A DNA stretch of 64,000 nt from JAHWKV01 sp040905365 (GCA_040905365.1 JBBDRQ010000077.1:1-64000); one strand, 5' to 3'; numbered from the stretch's first letter, positions 7,305 to 15,894 are shown. Program-made: numbers and translations. The notes: generated from the letters alone by a model not told the origin.

Positions 7305-8726
7305 GTGAGCGATTTTCGGGTAGAGACCGACAGTATGGGATCGGTCGAGGTGCCGGCGGGTGCCTACTACGGCGCCCAGACGCAGCGCGCCGTCGACAAC
7401 TTCGGCCTGTCCGGTTGGCGATTCGGCCGTCGCTTCATCTCGTCGGTGGGCTTGATCAAGTGGGCTGCGGCCAACATCAACCGGCGGCTCGGCCTGCTGG
7501 ACCCGTCGCTGGCCGACGCCATCGCAGAGGCGGCCGATGAAGTCGTCGCCGGACTTCACGACCAGCAGTTTCCCGTCGACGTGTTCCAGACCGGGTCCGG
7601 CACGTCCACCAATATGAACGCCAACGAGGTTATAGCCAACCGCGCCAACCAGTTGCTGGGCTTCCAGCTGGGGGCCAAGGAACCGGTCCACCCCAACGAC
7701 CATGTAAACCTGTGCCAGTCGTCCAACGACGTCGTCCCCACAGCTACCCACCTGGCGGGCCTGAGCGCCCTGGAACAGGACCTGGTGCCGGCGCTTCGCC
7801 AACTCGGCGCTTCGCTCGACGCCAAGGCCGCCGAGTTCGACCACGTGGTCAAATCCGGCCGAACCCACCTGATGGATGCCACACCGGTGCGCCTGGGCCA
7901 GGAGTTCTCGGCCTTCGGCGCGCAGATCGAACGTTCGATCCGGCGAGTCCACAACTCAACCGCGCATCTCAAGGAGCTTGCTCTGGGCGGGACGGCGGTC
8001 GGCACCGGGATCAACGCACACCCGGAATTTGCCTCCCGGGCCATCGCCTTAATGGCCGACCGGCTGGACATGGAGCTGATCGAAGCACCAAACCACTTCG
8101 AAGCACAAAGCGCTCGGGACGCGGTGGTGGAGGCGTCTGGGGCGCTCAAGAGCACGGCCATTTCCATGGCACGGATCGCCAACGACCTACGCTGGCTTGC
8201 GTCCGGGCCCTCCTGCGGGATCGGGGAGATCCTACTGCCCGAGCTGCAGCCCGGGTCCAGCATCATGCCCGGGAAGGTGAACCCGGTGATTCCCGAGGCG
8301 GTCATCCAGGTGGCTGCCCAGGTGATCGGCAACGACCAGGCCATCGCGCTGGGAGGGCTGGGCAGCATGTTTGAGCTCAACACGATGATGCCGCTGATGG
8401 CCCACGACCTGGTTTTTTCAGCGGAGACCCTGGCATCGGCAGCCCGGGCGCTGGCCGTCAAGTGCGTTGACGGCATAGAGGCGGACGAGAAGCGCTGCGC
8501 TCAGCTGCTGGAGCACAACCTTTCTTTGGTGACCGCTCTGGCTCCGAAGATCGGTTATGACGCCGCCGCCAAGGTTGCCAAGACCGCCTACACGACGGGC
8601 AAGTCACTTCGGGAAGTAGTCTTGGAGGCGAAGCTTATGCCCGAAGCCGCCCTTGAGGAAGCGTTGGACGTTTATGCGATGACGCAGGGCGGTTTGGGCA
8701 GGAACGAAGAGAGGACCCATGATTAA
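7305..8726 (+). CDS. fumC: Class II fumarate hydratase
   Basis: This TCA-cycle enzyme interconverts fumarate and malate without an iron-sulfur cluster. The 473-residue length is typical. The family signature GSSIMPGKVNP is complete and carries the catalytic serine loop; GSGTSTNMNANEV and SGRTHLMDATPV supply other substrate-binding segments. The GTG start is chosen because it begins the conserved SDFRVETDSMGSVEVP opening and lies at the right distance from a -10 box. The stop overlaps the next start by eight bases, so the FIST gene is co-translated. Confidence 0.96.
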   Translation: MSDFRVETDSMGSVEVPAGAYYGAQTQRAVDNFGLSGWRFGRRFISSVGLIKWAAANINRRLGLLDPSLADAIAEAADEVVAGLHDQQFPVDVFQTGSGTSTNMNANEVIANRANQLLGFQLGAKEPVHPNDHVNLCQSSNDVVPTATHLAGLSALEQDLVPALRQLGASLDAKAAEFDHVVKSGRTHLMDATPVRLGQEFSAFGAQIERSIRRVHNSTAHLKELALGGTAVGTGINAHPEFASRAIALMADRLDMELIEAPNHFEAQSARDAVVEASGALKSTAISMARIANDLRWLASGPSCGIGEILLPELQPGSSIMPGKVNPVIPEAVIQVAAQVIGNDQAIALGGLGSMFELNTMMPLMAHDLVFSAETLASAARALAVKCVDGIEADEKRCAQLLEHNLSLVTALAPKIGYDAAAKVAKTAYTTGKSLREVVLEAKLMPEAALEEALDVYAMTQGGLGRNEERTHD

Positions 8727-9888
8727 GATCGGCTCCGCAATATCCACCAGCGACGACCCGGCCCAGGCAGTCGATGAGGTCATCGCCCAATCCCTGGGCG
8801 AATTGGAAGGCCTGGAAGCGGGACTGGCTTTTGCCTTCATATCCGCCGACCACGGCGACGCGACCGACGAGATAGTCAAGCGCCTGGCCGCGCGGCTGGA
8901 GGGCGTGCCGCTGATCGGCTGCACGACCCAGGCCACGATCGGCAACGGGTCGGAGGTGGAGCAGGGTCCTGCGCTCGCCTTGTGGGTGGCCCACCTCGCC
9001 GGTGCCACGGTGCAACCCTTCTCGGCTGCGATCGAGCAGACCGCCGACGGCGCTGCCCTGATGGGCTTTCCGTTGATCGAGGAACCGGTGCAGGCGGCGT
9101 TTTTGCTGGCGGACCCGTACACTTTCCCGACTCAGGTACTCCTTCAGACGCTCAACGAGGACTACCCGCAACTGCCCGTATTCGGAGGTCAGGCCAGCGG
9201 CGCCGGCGCCGGTCAGGTGGCTCTGGTACTCAACGACACGATACTGCGAGAAGGTGCTGTGGGGATACTGCTGTCCGGCAGCGTGGAGGTAACGCCCCTG
9301 GTATCGCAGGGGTGCCGGCCCATCGGCGAGCCTTACGTAGTAACCGCGGCCAAGGGAAACATAATCCACCAACTCGGCGGTAAACCCCCGCTGGGGCGCC
9401 TCCGGGACATCATGTCCAAGCTGTCGCGAGCCGAGCGGGCCCAAGCGGCGCACAACCTACACATAGGGGTTGTTATCGACGAGCGCAAGTCAGACCCGGA
9501 ACCCGGAGACTTCTTGATCCGGCCGGTCCTGCAGGCCGACCCGGAAACCGGGGCGGTATCCGTCGGAGAAGTGCTTAACGTCGGCCAGACCGTGCAGTTC
9601 CAGGTCCGTGACGCCGAGACCGCGGATGCGGATCTCAAGCACATGCTTCAGACGCATCTTGATAGTGCTCCCGAACCCGAGGTAAACGGAGCACTGCTTT
9701 TCACGTGCAACGGGCGGGGGTCGCCCCTGTTCGGCGTACCCGACCACGACGTTTCGGTGCTACGCGACGCCATCCCCAACATCCCAGTGGCCGGGATGTT
9801 CTGCGGGGGCGAGATCGGACCAATCGGAGGGGTGAACTTCCTGCACGGCTTCACCGCCAGCATCGCCTTGTTCAGGGAAAATCAATAG
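8719..9888 (+). CDS. FIST domain protein (FIST-N and FIST-C)
   Basis: A 389-residue protein with both halves of the FIST sensory module: the N-terminal part includes PLIGCTTQATIG and PVFGGQASG, and the C-terminal part includes GALLFTCNGRG, VAGMFCGGEIGPIGG and FLHGFTAS. FIST proteins are thought to bind small ligands, perhaps amino acids, in signal transduction. No effector domain is attached. It overlaps fumC by eight bases, so it is made together with the fumarase. The fold call is good; the role is unknown. Confidence 0.88.
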   Translation: MIKIGSAISTSDDPAQAVDEVIAQSLGELEGLEAGLAFAFISADHGDATDEIVKRLAARLEGVPLIGCTTQATIGNGSEVEQGPALALWVAHLAGATVQPFSAAIEQTADGAALMGFPLIEEPVQAAFLLADPYTFPTQVLLQTLNEDYPQLPVFGGQASGAGAGQVALVLNDTILREGAVGILLSGSVEVTPLVSQGCRPIGEPYVVTAAKGNIIHQLGGKPPLGRLRDIMSKLSRAERAQAAHNLHIGVVIDERKSDPEPGDFLIRPVLQADPETGAVSVGEVLNVGQTVQFQVRDAETADADLKHMLQTHLDSAPEPEVNGALLFTCNGRGSPLFGVPDHDVSVLRDAIPNIPVAGMFCGGEIGPIGGVNFLHGFTASIALFRENQ

Positions 9889-9891
9889 CAC

Positions 9892-9915
9892 GCGCAATCG
9901 ATCGGCGTTCAGGTG
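9892..9915 (+). repeat. Remnant of dispersed intergenic repeat
   Basis: Twenty-four bases match 5173-5196 with a single change and also match the right end of the element at 15353-15376 in part. It lies in the 36-base gap between the convergent FIST and receiver genes, again at gene 3' ends. Confidence 0.6.
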
Positions 9916-9924
9916 CCTGGGCAA

Positions 9925-10323
9925 CTAGGCCTCCCCGGGGGAGGACTCATCGTCAGGGTGCCCTATTAACTCGCCGATGCGGTCGAGCATGCGGGTTGGC
10001 TCGAAGGGCTTGGGGAAAATGTTCTGCTCCCCCACACGGTCCTTGAGGGTCTCCAAAGAGTCGTACTTGCCGCTGACCACGAGCACGGGCACCGATCGCA
10101 GCTTGGGATTCTCATTTAGAGCCTTCAATACGGCCTCTCCGTCCATTCCCGGCATCATCAGATCCAGGATCATCAGGTCCGGCAACTCCTGCTCCGCTTT
10201 GGCGATGCCGTCATAACCGTCGACCGCCTCGATGATCCCGTAACCTTCGGTTTCCAATAGAACCCTCAGCAGCTCCCGAACGGAGCGGTCATCTTCGAGC
10301 AGCAGCACGGTTCTGGTCTCCAT
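9925..10323 (-). CDS. Single-domain response regulator (receiver only)
   Basis: About 132 residues covering one CheY-like receiver: acidic pair in LLLEDDRSVRELL, phospho-accepting Asp in LMILDLMMPGMDG, the switch residue in VLVVSG, and the conserved Lys in FPKPFEP. No output domain is present, so it would act by protein-protein contact, as in a phosphorelay or with a kinase encoded elsewhere. The ATG at 10323 gives a normal N-terminus; an upstream start at 10350 would add residues foreign to the family. It has no kinase neighbour. Confidence 0.88.
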   Translation of the reverse strand: METRTVLLLEDDRSVRELLRVLLETEGYGIIEAVDGYDGIAKAEQELPDLMILDLMMPGMDGEAVLKALNENPKLRSVPVLVVSGKYDSLETLKDRVGEQNIFPKPFEPTRMLDRIGELIGHPDDESSPGEA

Positions 10324-10398
10324 GGCGCTAGCGTACCTCCCCAGCGTCACGGTTGGTTACTCGGGTAGCATCATCATAGGAAGCGACCACCGACCCTA

Positions 10399-11397
10399 GT
10401 GAGAGAAGGCTTGACCTCTAGTAAGTACACGGCCCCAAAGGCTCTCGGCAAAACGCTCGAAGACCTTCGGCAGCACGCTTCCACGACGTTCGGCGCCGCG
10501 GCCTTGATCAGTTTGCCGGTGCCGTTCGTAGCGGTATACGCAGCCGTTAGGCCGACCTACCTCAGCACTACCGCACAAACCGTGATCAACACCATGGTGG
10601 CGTGGTGGGTGGCCTACGCCATCATTCTCGCCACGAAGGCCTACGCATCCGACTCCGACCCGGGTGTCTCGGCAATAGTCGGGCAAAGCCGGTCGGGGTT
10701 GATCACCTACGGGCTCACGCGGATCCTGCTGGGCCTACTTCTGATCGTGGCCGCCGTTTGCGCCGTCGTGGTGGGGGGGATCATTTTAGGCGTTGCGGCC
10801 CCGGGTCTGCTCAGCGGGCCACCGTCGATAGAAGCGATGGCCGGCCTTTTTCTGGTAATGGGACCCCTGGTCATACTGGCTCTGCTGTTTGTCTACCTGC
10901 TGTTCGGCCTGGCCCCCGTAGCCGCCGCCATCGACAGGCGCCGCGCCGGAGCGAGCCTGGGACGAAGCCGGGAGGTCACCAAGGGACACCGGCGGGACTT
11001 CCTGCTGCTGCTGTTCATCGTCTGGGTCTTCACCGTCATAATCCAGATCCTGGTCCAGGGGCCTGCGCAGATGGTCGCCGCGCAGAATATGCCGATAGGC
11101 AATGTCGACCCGCAAAACCTCTCTTTCGACGCGTTGGTGGAGCAGGCGATGCAGCTACCGCCGCCCGCCAGCCCACCCCAGGCGCTGGTGATAGCGGTGT
11201 CCACCTACCTGAGCCTGCTGATCCTCGAAGCATTCATCGCAGGGTTCTTCGCACGCTTTTACCTTGGCCTGACCCAGCCCGACGAGCCCACGCCGGGACG
11301 GGACCCCGACTCCGACGCGAGCGGCCGGGCCTCCATCGATTCCGGGTCTTCGGCCGGGTCCGGCGCCGGTCTCCCGGACCAACCCCCACCCGGCTAG
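10399..11397 (+). CDS. Multi-pass membrane protein of unknown function
   Basis: About six hydrophobic segments between residues 30 and 290 are followed by a polar, Asp/Ser/Gly/Pro-rich cytoplasmic tail. The central loop with basic residues and GRSREVTKGHRRDF resembles the membrane region attached to some glycerophosphodiester phosphodiesterases, but no catalytic domain is present. The start is uncertain: GTG at 10399 gives the longest frame, while a TTG at 10411 sits too close to a good GAGAAGG ribosome site. The Nudix gene follows after 21 bases on the same strand. Confidence 0.6.
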   Translation: MREGLTSSKYTAPKALGKTLEDLRQHASTTFGAAALISLPVPFVAVYAAVRPTYLSTTAQTVINTMVAWWVAYAIILATKAYASDSDPGVSAIVGQSRSGLITYGLTRILLGLLLIVAAVCAVVVGGIILGVAAPGLLSGPPSIEAMAGLFLVMGPLVILALLFVYLLFGLAPVAAAIDRRRAGASLGRSREVTKGHRRDFLLLLFIVWVFTVIIQILVQGPAQMVAAQNMPIGNVDPQNLSFDALVEQAMQLPPPASPPQALVIAVSTYLSLLILEAFIAGFFARFYLGLTQPDEPTPGRDPDSDASGRASIDSGSSAGSGAGLPDQPPPG

Positions 11398-11418
11398 CCC
11401 GGGCGAGCACTTTCCAAG

Positions 11419-11811
11419 TTGATCGTCCTGGGGGTATCAGCCGTCATTCGCGCAGCCGACAGGATCCTGTTCGTAAAGCGCGGCCGGGATCCTTTTGCCG
11501 GTTGCTGGGCTCTTCCAGGGGGCAAGGTCTGCGCCTACGAGCCGCACACGCAAGCCCTGAGCCGAGAAGTCCGGGAGGAAACCGGGCTGGTCGTGGTACC
11601 CGGGGCGCTGGCCGGCGTAGCCGAGGTGATCGATCGGCAAGCCGAGTACCACTACGTGATAATCGTCTCCTTCGCTTCGGTTACCGGCGGTGACCTGACC
11701 CCCGGCGACGATGCCGACGAGGTTGCCTGGTACTCTCGGTCCGACATACACGACCTCCCGCTGACCCCAAGGCTGGAGCAATATCTGATCGAGTTTCAGG
11801 CCTTCGCTTAA
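11419..11811 (+). CDS. Nudix hydrolase
   Basis: A 130-residue single-domain Nudix protein. The Nudix box is complete: GGKV, the Glu after five residues (CAYEP) and REVREETGL, giving the metal-binding helix. Family members split nucleoside diphosphates linked to another group; the substrate here cannot be told. The protein opens directly with a strand (VLGVSAVIRA) from a TTG start, leaving no room for an extra domain. It may share a transcript with the upstream membrane protein. Confidence 0.88.
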   Translation: MIVLGVSAVIRAADRILFVKRGRDPFAGCWALPGGKVCAYEPHTQALSREVREETGLVVVPGALAGVAEVIDRQAEYHYVIIVSFASVTGGDLTPGDDADEVAWYSRSDIHDLPLTPRLEQYLIEFQAFA

Positions 11812-11855
11812 GTCCTTGCTCACACCGACCCCCTTCACATAGCCTTGTGCCGCCG

Positions 11856-12896
11856 ATGAGAAAGACACTCCGCCTGGCCTTGCTAACGGCCCTGACCTTG
11901 CCCTGGCTGGCGTCCGCTACGGCCCTGGCCGGCACCCACTCCACCCCTGCCCCGCCGCGGACGGCGATGTCCGCCGGGATCCTCGTCGACGTCTCCACCG
12001 GCAAGGTCCTGTGGTCCAAGAACTCTACGCAAGTAAGGTCTCCCGCCAGCCTCACCAAGGTTCTCACCGCCCTGACCGTGCTCGAATACTCGGCGCTGGA
12101 CGGATACACGACCATCTCCAAAGCGGCGCGCGCCGTCGACGGAGGCCGGACCTACGCAGAGGAAGGCTGGAGATTCACGATGCGGGATCTGCTGTGGGGT
12201 CTGCTGCTGCAATCCGGCAACGATGCCGCAATCGCCCTAGCGGAAAATGCCAGCCCGGACGGCTCCGTAGAAGGGTTCATGTCGATGGCCAACGCTCTGG
12301 CGGCGCGCTTGGGGGCCGGCGACTCCAACTTCGTCAACCCTCACGGGCTGGACGCACCCGGCCAGGTTTCCACCGCCCGGGACTTGGCTATCATCACGAC
12401 GGCGGCCCTGGAGGATCCTCGTTTTGTGGAGATGGTTTCATCCAAGACCCACATCGTCCCCTGGGGTGACCGCGACTCGCACATGTTTATCAACCACAAC
12501 AAACTCCTTTGGCGGTACGAGGGCACGATCGGGGTCAAGACCGGGTTCACCAATCAGGCCGGACCATCGCTCATCTCGGCCGTGCAGCGCGACGGATCCA
12601 CCTTGATGGCCGTAGTGCTCGGCTCCGGCGACCACTACGGGGACTCCACCGCCCTCTACGACTGGGGGTTCGCCAACCTGCATGAGCTGAGAGCGGCTTC
12701 CCAGGACCGGATAAGCCCCAACCCCTCCGGTGACGACGTAGCCCTGCAGACCAGTTCCTCCTTGGATCAGGCCGGACTCTCAAACAGCCCGATCGATCAA
12801 AGGATTCCGGTCCCACTGTTGGCTGCAGTCATCAGCGCCGCTTTGGTAACCGCAGCGCTGCTTCGCCGGGTCGGCTATTACCAACGCAACCTGTAA
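11856..12896 (+). CDS. D-alanyl-D-alanine carboxypeptidase (peptidase S11, PBP5-like)
   Basis: A secreted, membrane-anchored penicillin-binding protein that trims the terminal D-Ala of peptidoglycan stem peptides. A signal peptide comes first (cleavage near ALAGTHS). The catalytic motifs are all present: SLTK, SGN in LQSGNDAAIA, and KTG in GVKTGFTN. The C-terminus has a membrane anchor (LLAAVISAALVTAALL) and a short basic tail, placed like the anchor of DacB-type enzymes, but the long beta-rich domain of PBP5 is missing. ATG at 11856 is preferred over GTG at 11847, with a possible TAGCCT -10 box at 11840-11845. It converges on the PASTA kinase gene, a related cell-wall function. Confidence 0.92.
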   Translation: MRKTLRLALLTALTLPWLASATALAGTHSTPAPPRTAMSAGILVDVSTGKVLWSKNSTQVRSPASLTKVLTALTVLEYSALDGYTTISKAARAVDGGRTYAEEGWRFTMRDLLWGLLLQSGNDAAIALAENASPDGSVEGFMSMANALAARLGAGDSNFVNPHGLDAPGQVSTARDLAIITTAALEDPRFVEMVSSKTHIVPWGDRDSHMFINHNKLLWRYEGTIGVKTGFTNQAGPSLISAVQRDGSTLMAVVLGSGDHYGDSTALYDWGFANLHELRAASQDRISPNPSGDDVALQTSSSLDQAGLSNSPIDQRIPVPLLAAVISAALVTAALLRRVGYYQRNL

Positions 12897-12920
12897 ACGC
12901 CGACCGAAGCGGGCAAGTCC

Positions 12921-14708
12921 TCAACCTACGTAGAGAGTAGCCTCGTCCCCTGCGGTTCTGTGGCTCTCGGGCAGCGGGTCCTGCTCCAGTACCGGACCGC
13001 CCGCACAATCGGCCGCACCGCCGCCGGCCGATTGGACGTTCACCGTCATACCGAGCCCCTCGAGCTGGCCTTTGGCGTCGGAGCACGCCTTGCCCTTCAC
13101 GTCGGGCACGGCAAACGGCTCCTGACCCTTGCTGACCTGAAGGATCACCTCGGTGCCCTGGGGCAGCTCCTCGGTGGGTACCGGATCCTGGCTTACAACT
13201 GTTCCAGGTGCCGCCGCGTGGAACACTTCCTGCTTGGAGACGACAAAACCCAGGTCGCCGAGCAGCTTCTGGGCCTCGGCCGCCGACCGGTTCACGACCT
13301 CTGGCACGGCCAGAATAGCCGGGCCGCTCGACACGATCATGCTCACCGGCTCGCCGCTGCGCCGCCGTCCAGGACCCGGCTCTTGGCTGAGCACTTTGTC
13401 GACCGGCTCCAGGCTGTGTTCCCGGGCGATCTCCCCCAGGGTCAGATCCTGCTCCAGAATCATCTCCTCAGCCTGCTCCAGCTGCAATCCAACGACGCTG
13501 GGCACGTCGGTCTGCCTGGGCCCCCGGCTGACTTCGACGGCCACATCCTCCCCGCGCCGGGTCCAAGATCCCCCTGCGGGGTCGGTGGAGACCACGGTTC
13601 CTACCGCCTCGTCGGAGAACACCGGCTGCACCACCGGATCCAAGCCCAGGGCGCCGATGCGTTCCTCGGCGCCAGCTTGCTCCAGACCCGCAAGCTCGGG
13701 TACCCGGGTCGGGCCCGCCGCGTAGAGGCCGCCACCGACAATTGCCGTCGCCAGCAGGGCTAGCATCCAGGGTCGAAACCTTCTTTTGCGTTTAGGCTCC
13801 GGTCGGGGCACCAGAGTCTGCATCGCTTCCTCGGCCGCCTCCGATGTCGTCTCGCTCGTCAAGTCTGTAAGCGGTGGAGCGGCGGGCAGAGCTCCCATAA
13901 CCCTAGCCAGCTCTTTGCGCATTGCACCAGCCGAGGGGTAGCGGCCGTCCGGCGCCGGCGCCGTCGCCCTGCTCACAATGCGGTCCAAACCGGATCCGAC
14001 CGCCGGAACCAACTTGGAAGGAGCGGGTACCCGGCCGTGCAGATGCTGGTGCAGCACCTTGGCAGCATCGCCCTCGAACGGCAGCGACCCGGTAAGCAAC
14101 TCGTAGAGCATGCAGCCGGTGGAGTAGATGTCCGCTCGAGCATCGGTAGCTTCTCCACTGGCCTGCTCCGGTGCCACATAGGCAACCGTTCCCATAAGCC
14201 CGGACGTCACCGCCGAACGCTCCAGGGCGCGGGCAATTCCGAAGTCCATGACCTTGACCCGGCCGTCGGTGGCGACCACCACATTCTCAGGCTTTACGTC
14301 CCGGTGGATGACGCCATTGTCATGAGCTGCGGCCAGCGCCCCCAAAACCTGCCCGGTTATTTGGGCGGCCTGCTTGGGATGCAGCAGCCCCACCGTCGAT
14401 AAGACCTGGCGCAGGTTCTTGCCCCGGACGTACTCCATGACCATGTAGTACGTCTCGTCTTCCTGGCCCCAGTCGTGAACCTGGACGACGTTGGGGTGAG
14501 AGATCTTGGCGATGGCTTGGGCCTCCGCCCGAAAGCGGTCCACAAAGCCGGGTTGGACGGCAAGATCAAACGGCAGCATCTTAAGCGCGACTATTCGACC
14601 CAGCACCGAATCACGGGCCTTGAAAACATCGCCCATCCCGCCCGAGCCGATGCGGCCCGAAATTACGTAACGCCCGGCGACGTGCGTGGGTGCTTCGGTT
14701 CTGTTCAT
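12921..14708 (-). CDS. PknB-type Ser/Thr protein kinase with four PASTA domains
   Basis: Cytoplasmic kinase domain at residues about 14-275: glycine loop RIGSGGMGDVF, Lys43 in VALK, HRDVKPEN with Asp137, DFG at 155-157, and a Thr/Ser-containing activation loop. A juxtamembrane stretch ends with KRKRRFR, followed by one membrane helix (about 313-331) and four PASTA repeats (about 334-396, 400-462, 466-527, 532-595). PASTA domains bind peptidoglycan fragments or lipid II, and this kinase class controls wall growth and division. The last repeat has two Cys that may form a disulfide. The ATG at 14708 overlaps the stop of the upstream gene as TGATG, so they are coupled. Confidence 0.95.
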   Translation of the reverse strand: MNRTEAPTHVAGRYVISGRIGSGGMGDVFKARDSVLGRIVALKMLPFDLAVQPGFVDRFRAEAQAIAKISHPNVVQVHDWGQEDETYYMVMEYVRGKNLRQVLSTVGLLHPKQAAQITGQVLGALAAAHDNGVIHRDVKPENVVVATDGRVKVMDFGIARALERSAVTSGLMGTVAYVAPEQASGEATDARADIYSTGCMLYELLTGSLPFEGDAAKVLHQHLHGRVPAPSKLVPAVGSGLDRIVSRATAPAPDGRYPSAGAMRKELARVMGALPAAPPLTDLTSETTSEAAEEAMQTLVPRPEPKRKRRFRPWMLALLATAIVGGGLYAAGPTRVPELAGLEQAGAEERIGALGLDPVVQPVFSDEAVGTVVSTDPAGGSWTRRGEDVAVEVSRGPRQTDVPSVVGLQLEQAEEMILEQDLTLGEIAREHSLEPVDKVLSQEPGPGRRRSGEPVSMIVSSGPAILAVPEVVNRSAAEAQKLLGDLGFVVSKQEVFHAAAPGTVVSQDPVPTEELPQGTEVILQVSKGQEPFAVPDVKGKACSDAKGQLEGLGMTVNVQSAGGGAADCAGGPVLEQDPLPESHRTAGDEATLYVG

Positions 14709-15145
14709 CAACCGCCGTGGTACTTGCGCAGGTGGTCGTTGTACCGCGTCTCGAGCAGGGATATTTTCTGCTCGAGCCCGCTGAGCTTGCTCGACACCGA
14801 ATCCACCTGTCCCGCCACGCCATCCAACTTCTCGCCGATCTCGGCGCTGGCGCCTGCCGACGCGCTTACCCGGCCCGACAAGTCCTCAAGACTAGACTGA
14901 ATAGCGGCCACCGACTCGTTGATGCCGGCAAGCTGGGCATCGATCCCTTCGGTAGAGCCCTCCAGCGACTCCACGCGGTCGGCGAGCGACGCGACATCCT
15001 CAATAGATGTCTCGATACTGGCTATGCGCCTGATGGTCCCGTCGTCGCTGGGCTGCGTTAGGTAGACGGCGACGACCGCCAGCAACGCCGCAGGCAAGGC
15101 GAACGTCACCACGCGCTTAACAAACGACCTGCGAGCAAATCTCAT
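14708..15145 (-). CDS. Membrane-anchored coiled-coil protein of unknown function
   Basis: 145 residues: a basic N-terminus, one membrane segment (about 12-30) and then a long heptad-rich helix with repeated S/L/V/I spacing (for example DSVSSKLSGLEQKISLLE). No family is recognised. It is the gene directly before the PASTA kinase and their codons overlap, so it is made in step with that kinase. It could be a scaffold or a kinase substrate at the membrane; that is inferred from context only. Confidence 0.65.
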   Translation of the reverse strand: MRFARRSFVKRVVTFALPAALLAVVAVYLTQPSDDGTIRRIASIETSIEDVASLADRVESLEGSTEGIDAQLAGINESVAAIQSSLEDLSGRVSASAGASAEIGEKLDGVAGQVDSVSSKLSGLEQKISLLETRYNDHLRKYHGG

Positions 15146-15215
15146 ATGAAAACGTTAACCCCGGCTACGCGAAAAACGGCGGCAATCCGCCTCGCTGAAT
15201 TTGGCACAGCTGCGT

Positions 15216-15278
15216 CCGGGGGGTGGCAGCGTCACCCCAAGGGACCCGTAGCGGTGCCCGGGGGTGGCAGCGTCGCAT
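15216..15278. repeat. Short GC-rich direct repeats (GGTGGCAGCGTC type)
   Basis: GGGGTGGCAGCGTC occurs twice within 60 bases (near 15221 and 15262). Read on the minus strand it gives GACGCTGCCACCCC, close to GACGCTGCCTCCCC at 5238-5251 in the terminator hairpin of another operon; a variant follows at about 15388. The first copy can fold (GGGGTG with CACCCC). These lie in the 269-base gap between sepF and the coiled-coil gene, which otherwise holds only the structured repeat listed next. Confidence 0.6.
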
Positions 15279-15384
15279 CCAGGGCGCTCCTGGTGTTTGA
15301 GCGCAAGGCGCGAGGAGGGCGCATAGCCGGAGGCTATGTGTCCGAGCGAGCAACGCAGTCGATCGGACACCAGGTGTGTCCTGG
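15279..15384. repeat. Structured intergenic repeat, full copy A
   Basis: Outer arms 15279-15296 and 15367-15384 pair imperfectly (ACACCAGG with CCTGGTGT, then CCTGG with CCAGG). Inside is a 12-bp hairpin, 15317-15328 with 15332-15343, loop GGA, containing two G-U pairs if read as RNA. It is followed by CGAGCGAGCAACGCAG (15343-15358). The same layout with CGAGGGAGAACGCAG recurs at 42265-42279. It lies downstream of sepF on the minus strand and upstream of the coiled-coil gene. It encodes no plausible protein. Confidence 0.65.
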
Positions 15385-15414
15385 GGCAACGCCGTCACCC
15401 CCGGGCACCGCTCA

Positions 15415-15894
15415 CTAAAAGCCCAGGCCTCCGTCGTCGACCAGACGGCGGTGGTCCTCGGAGGAGACCTCCATCGCGCCGGGGGTAATCAAATAGATAC
15501 GGCGGGACAGCTTCTGCAGGTTGCCGTCCAGACCGTACACAAGACCGGAGGCGAAGGCGATGATCCGTTTGGCCAGATCGTTCTCGGCCTCCTCCAGGTT
15601 TACGATCACCGGAAGGCCGTTGCGCATGCGGTCGCCGATCTGCTGCGCGTCGCCGTAGGACTCGGGGCGAACGATGTGTACGCTGCCTACGGGACCGGGA
15701 CTGGCGGCGGGGTTCTGATGGAGCTGGCGAACCGGGGCCAGCTGTTGAACCCGCCTGGGTTCGGGTTCCTGGTAGGCAGCCATCCGCTGGGTGGGAACTT
15801 GCCGGCCCGACTGGTGGTCATAGGCGGCCATGTCGTCGGTCAAGTCGTCCTCGACGAACCCCAGGTAGACCATTGCGTTCCTTACGACACCCAA
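15415..15894 (-). CDS. sepF: SepF cell-division protein
   Basis: SepF helps anchor the FtsZ ring to the membrane in Gram-positive bacteria that lack other anchors. The protein has the expected parts: an N-terminal amphipathic membrane helix (NAMVYLGFVEDD), a flexible Pro/Gln-rich linker, and the C-terminal domain beginning at VHIVRPESYGDAQQIGDRM with NGLPVIVNL and RIIAFASGLVYGL. A TTG start at 15894 keeps the membrane helix and has GAGG five bases upstream. It is not near ftsZ here. Downstream lies the structured repeat region. Confidence 0.95.
   Translation of the reverse strand: MGVVRNAMVYLGFVEDDLTDDMAAYDHQSGRQVPTQRMAAYQEPEPRRVQQLAPVRQLHQNPAASPGPVGSVHIVRPESYGDAQQIGDRMRNGLPVIVNLEEAENDLAKRIIAFASGLVYGLDGNLQKLSRRIYLITPGAMEVSSEDHRRLVDDGGLGF

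Noticed and set aside
15155..15398. Two minus-strand frames of 71 and 77 codons in the sepF-upstream gap
   Set aside because: They read through the structured repeat and its GC-rich direct repeats; no ribosome site and repetitive translation.
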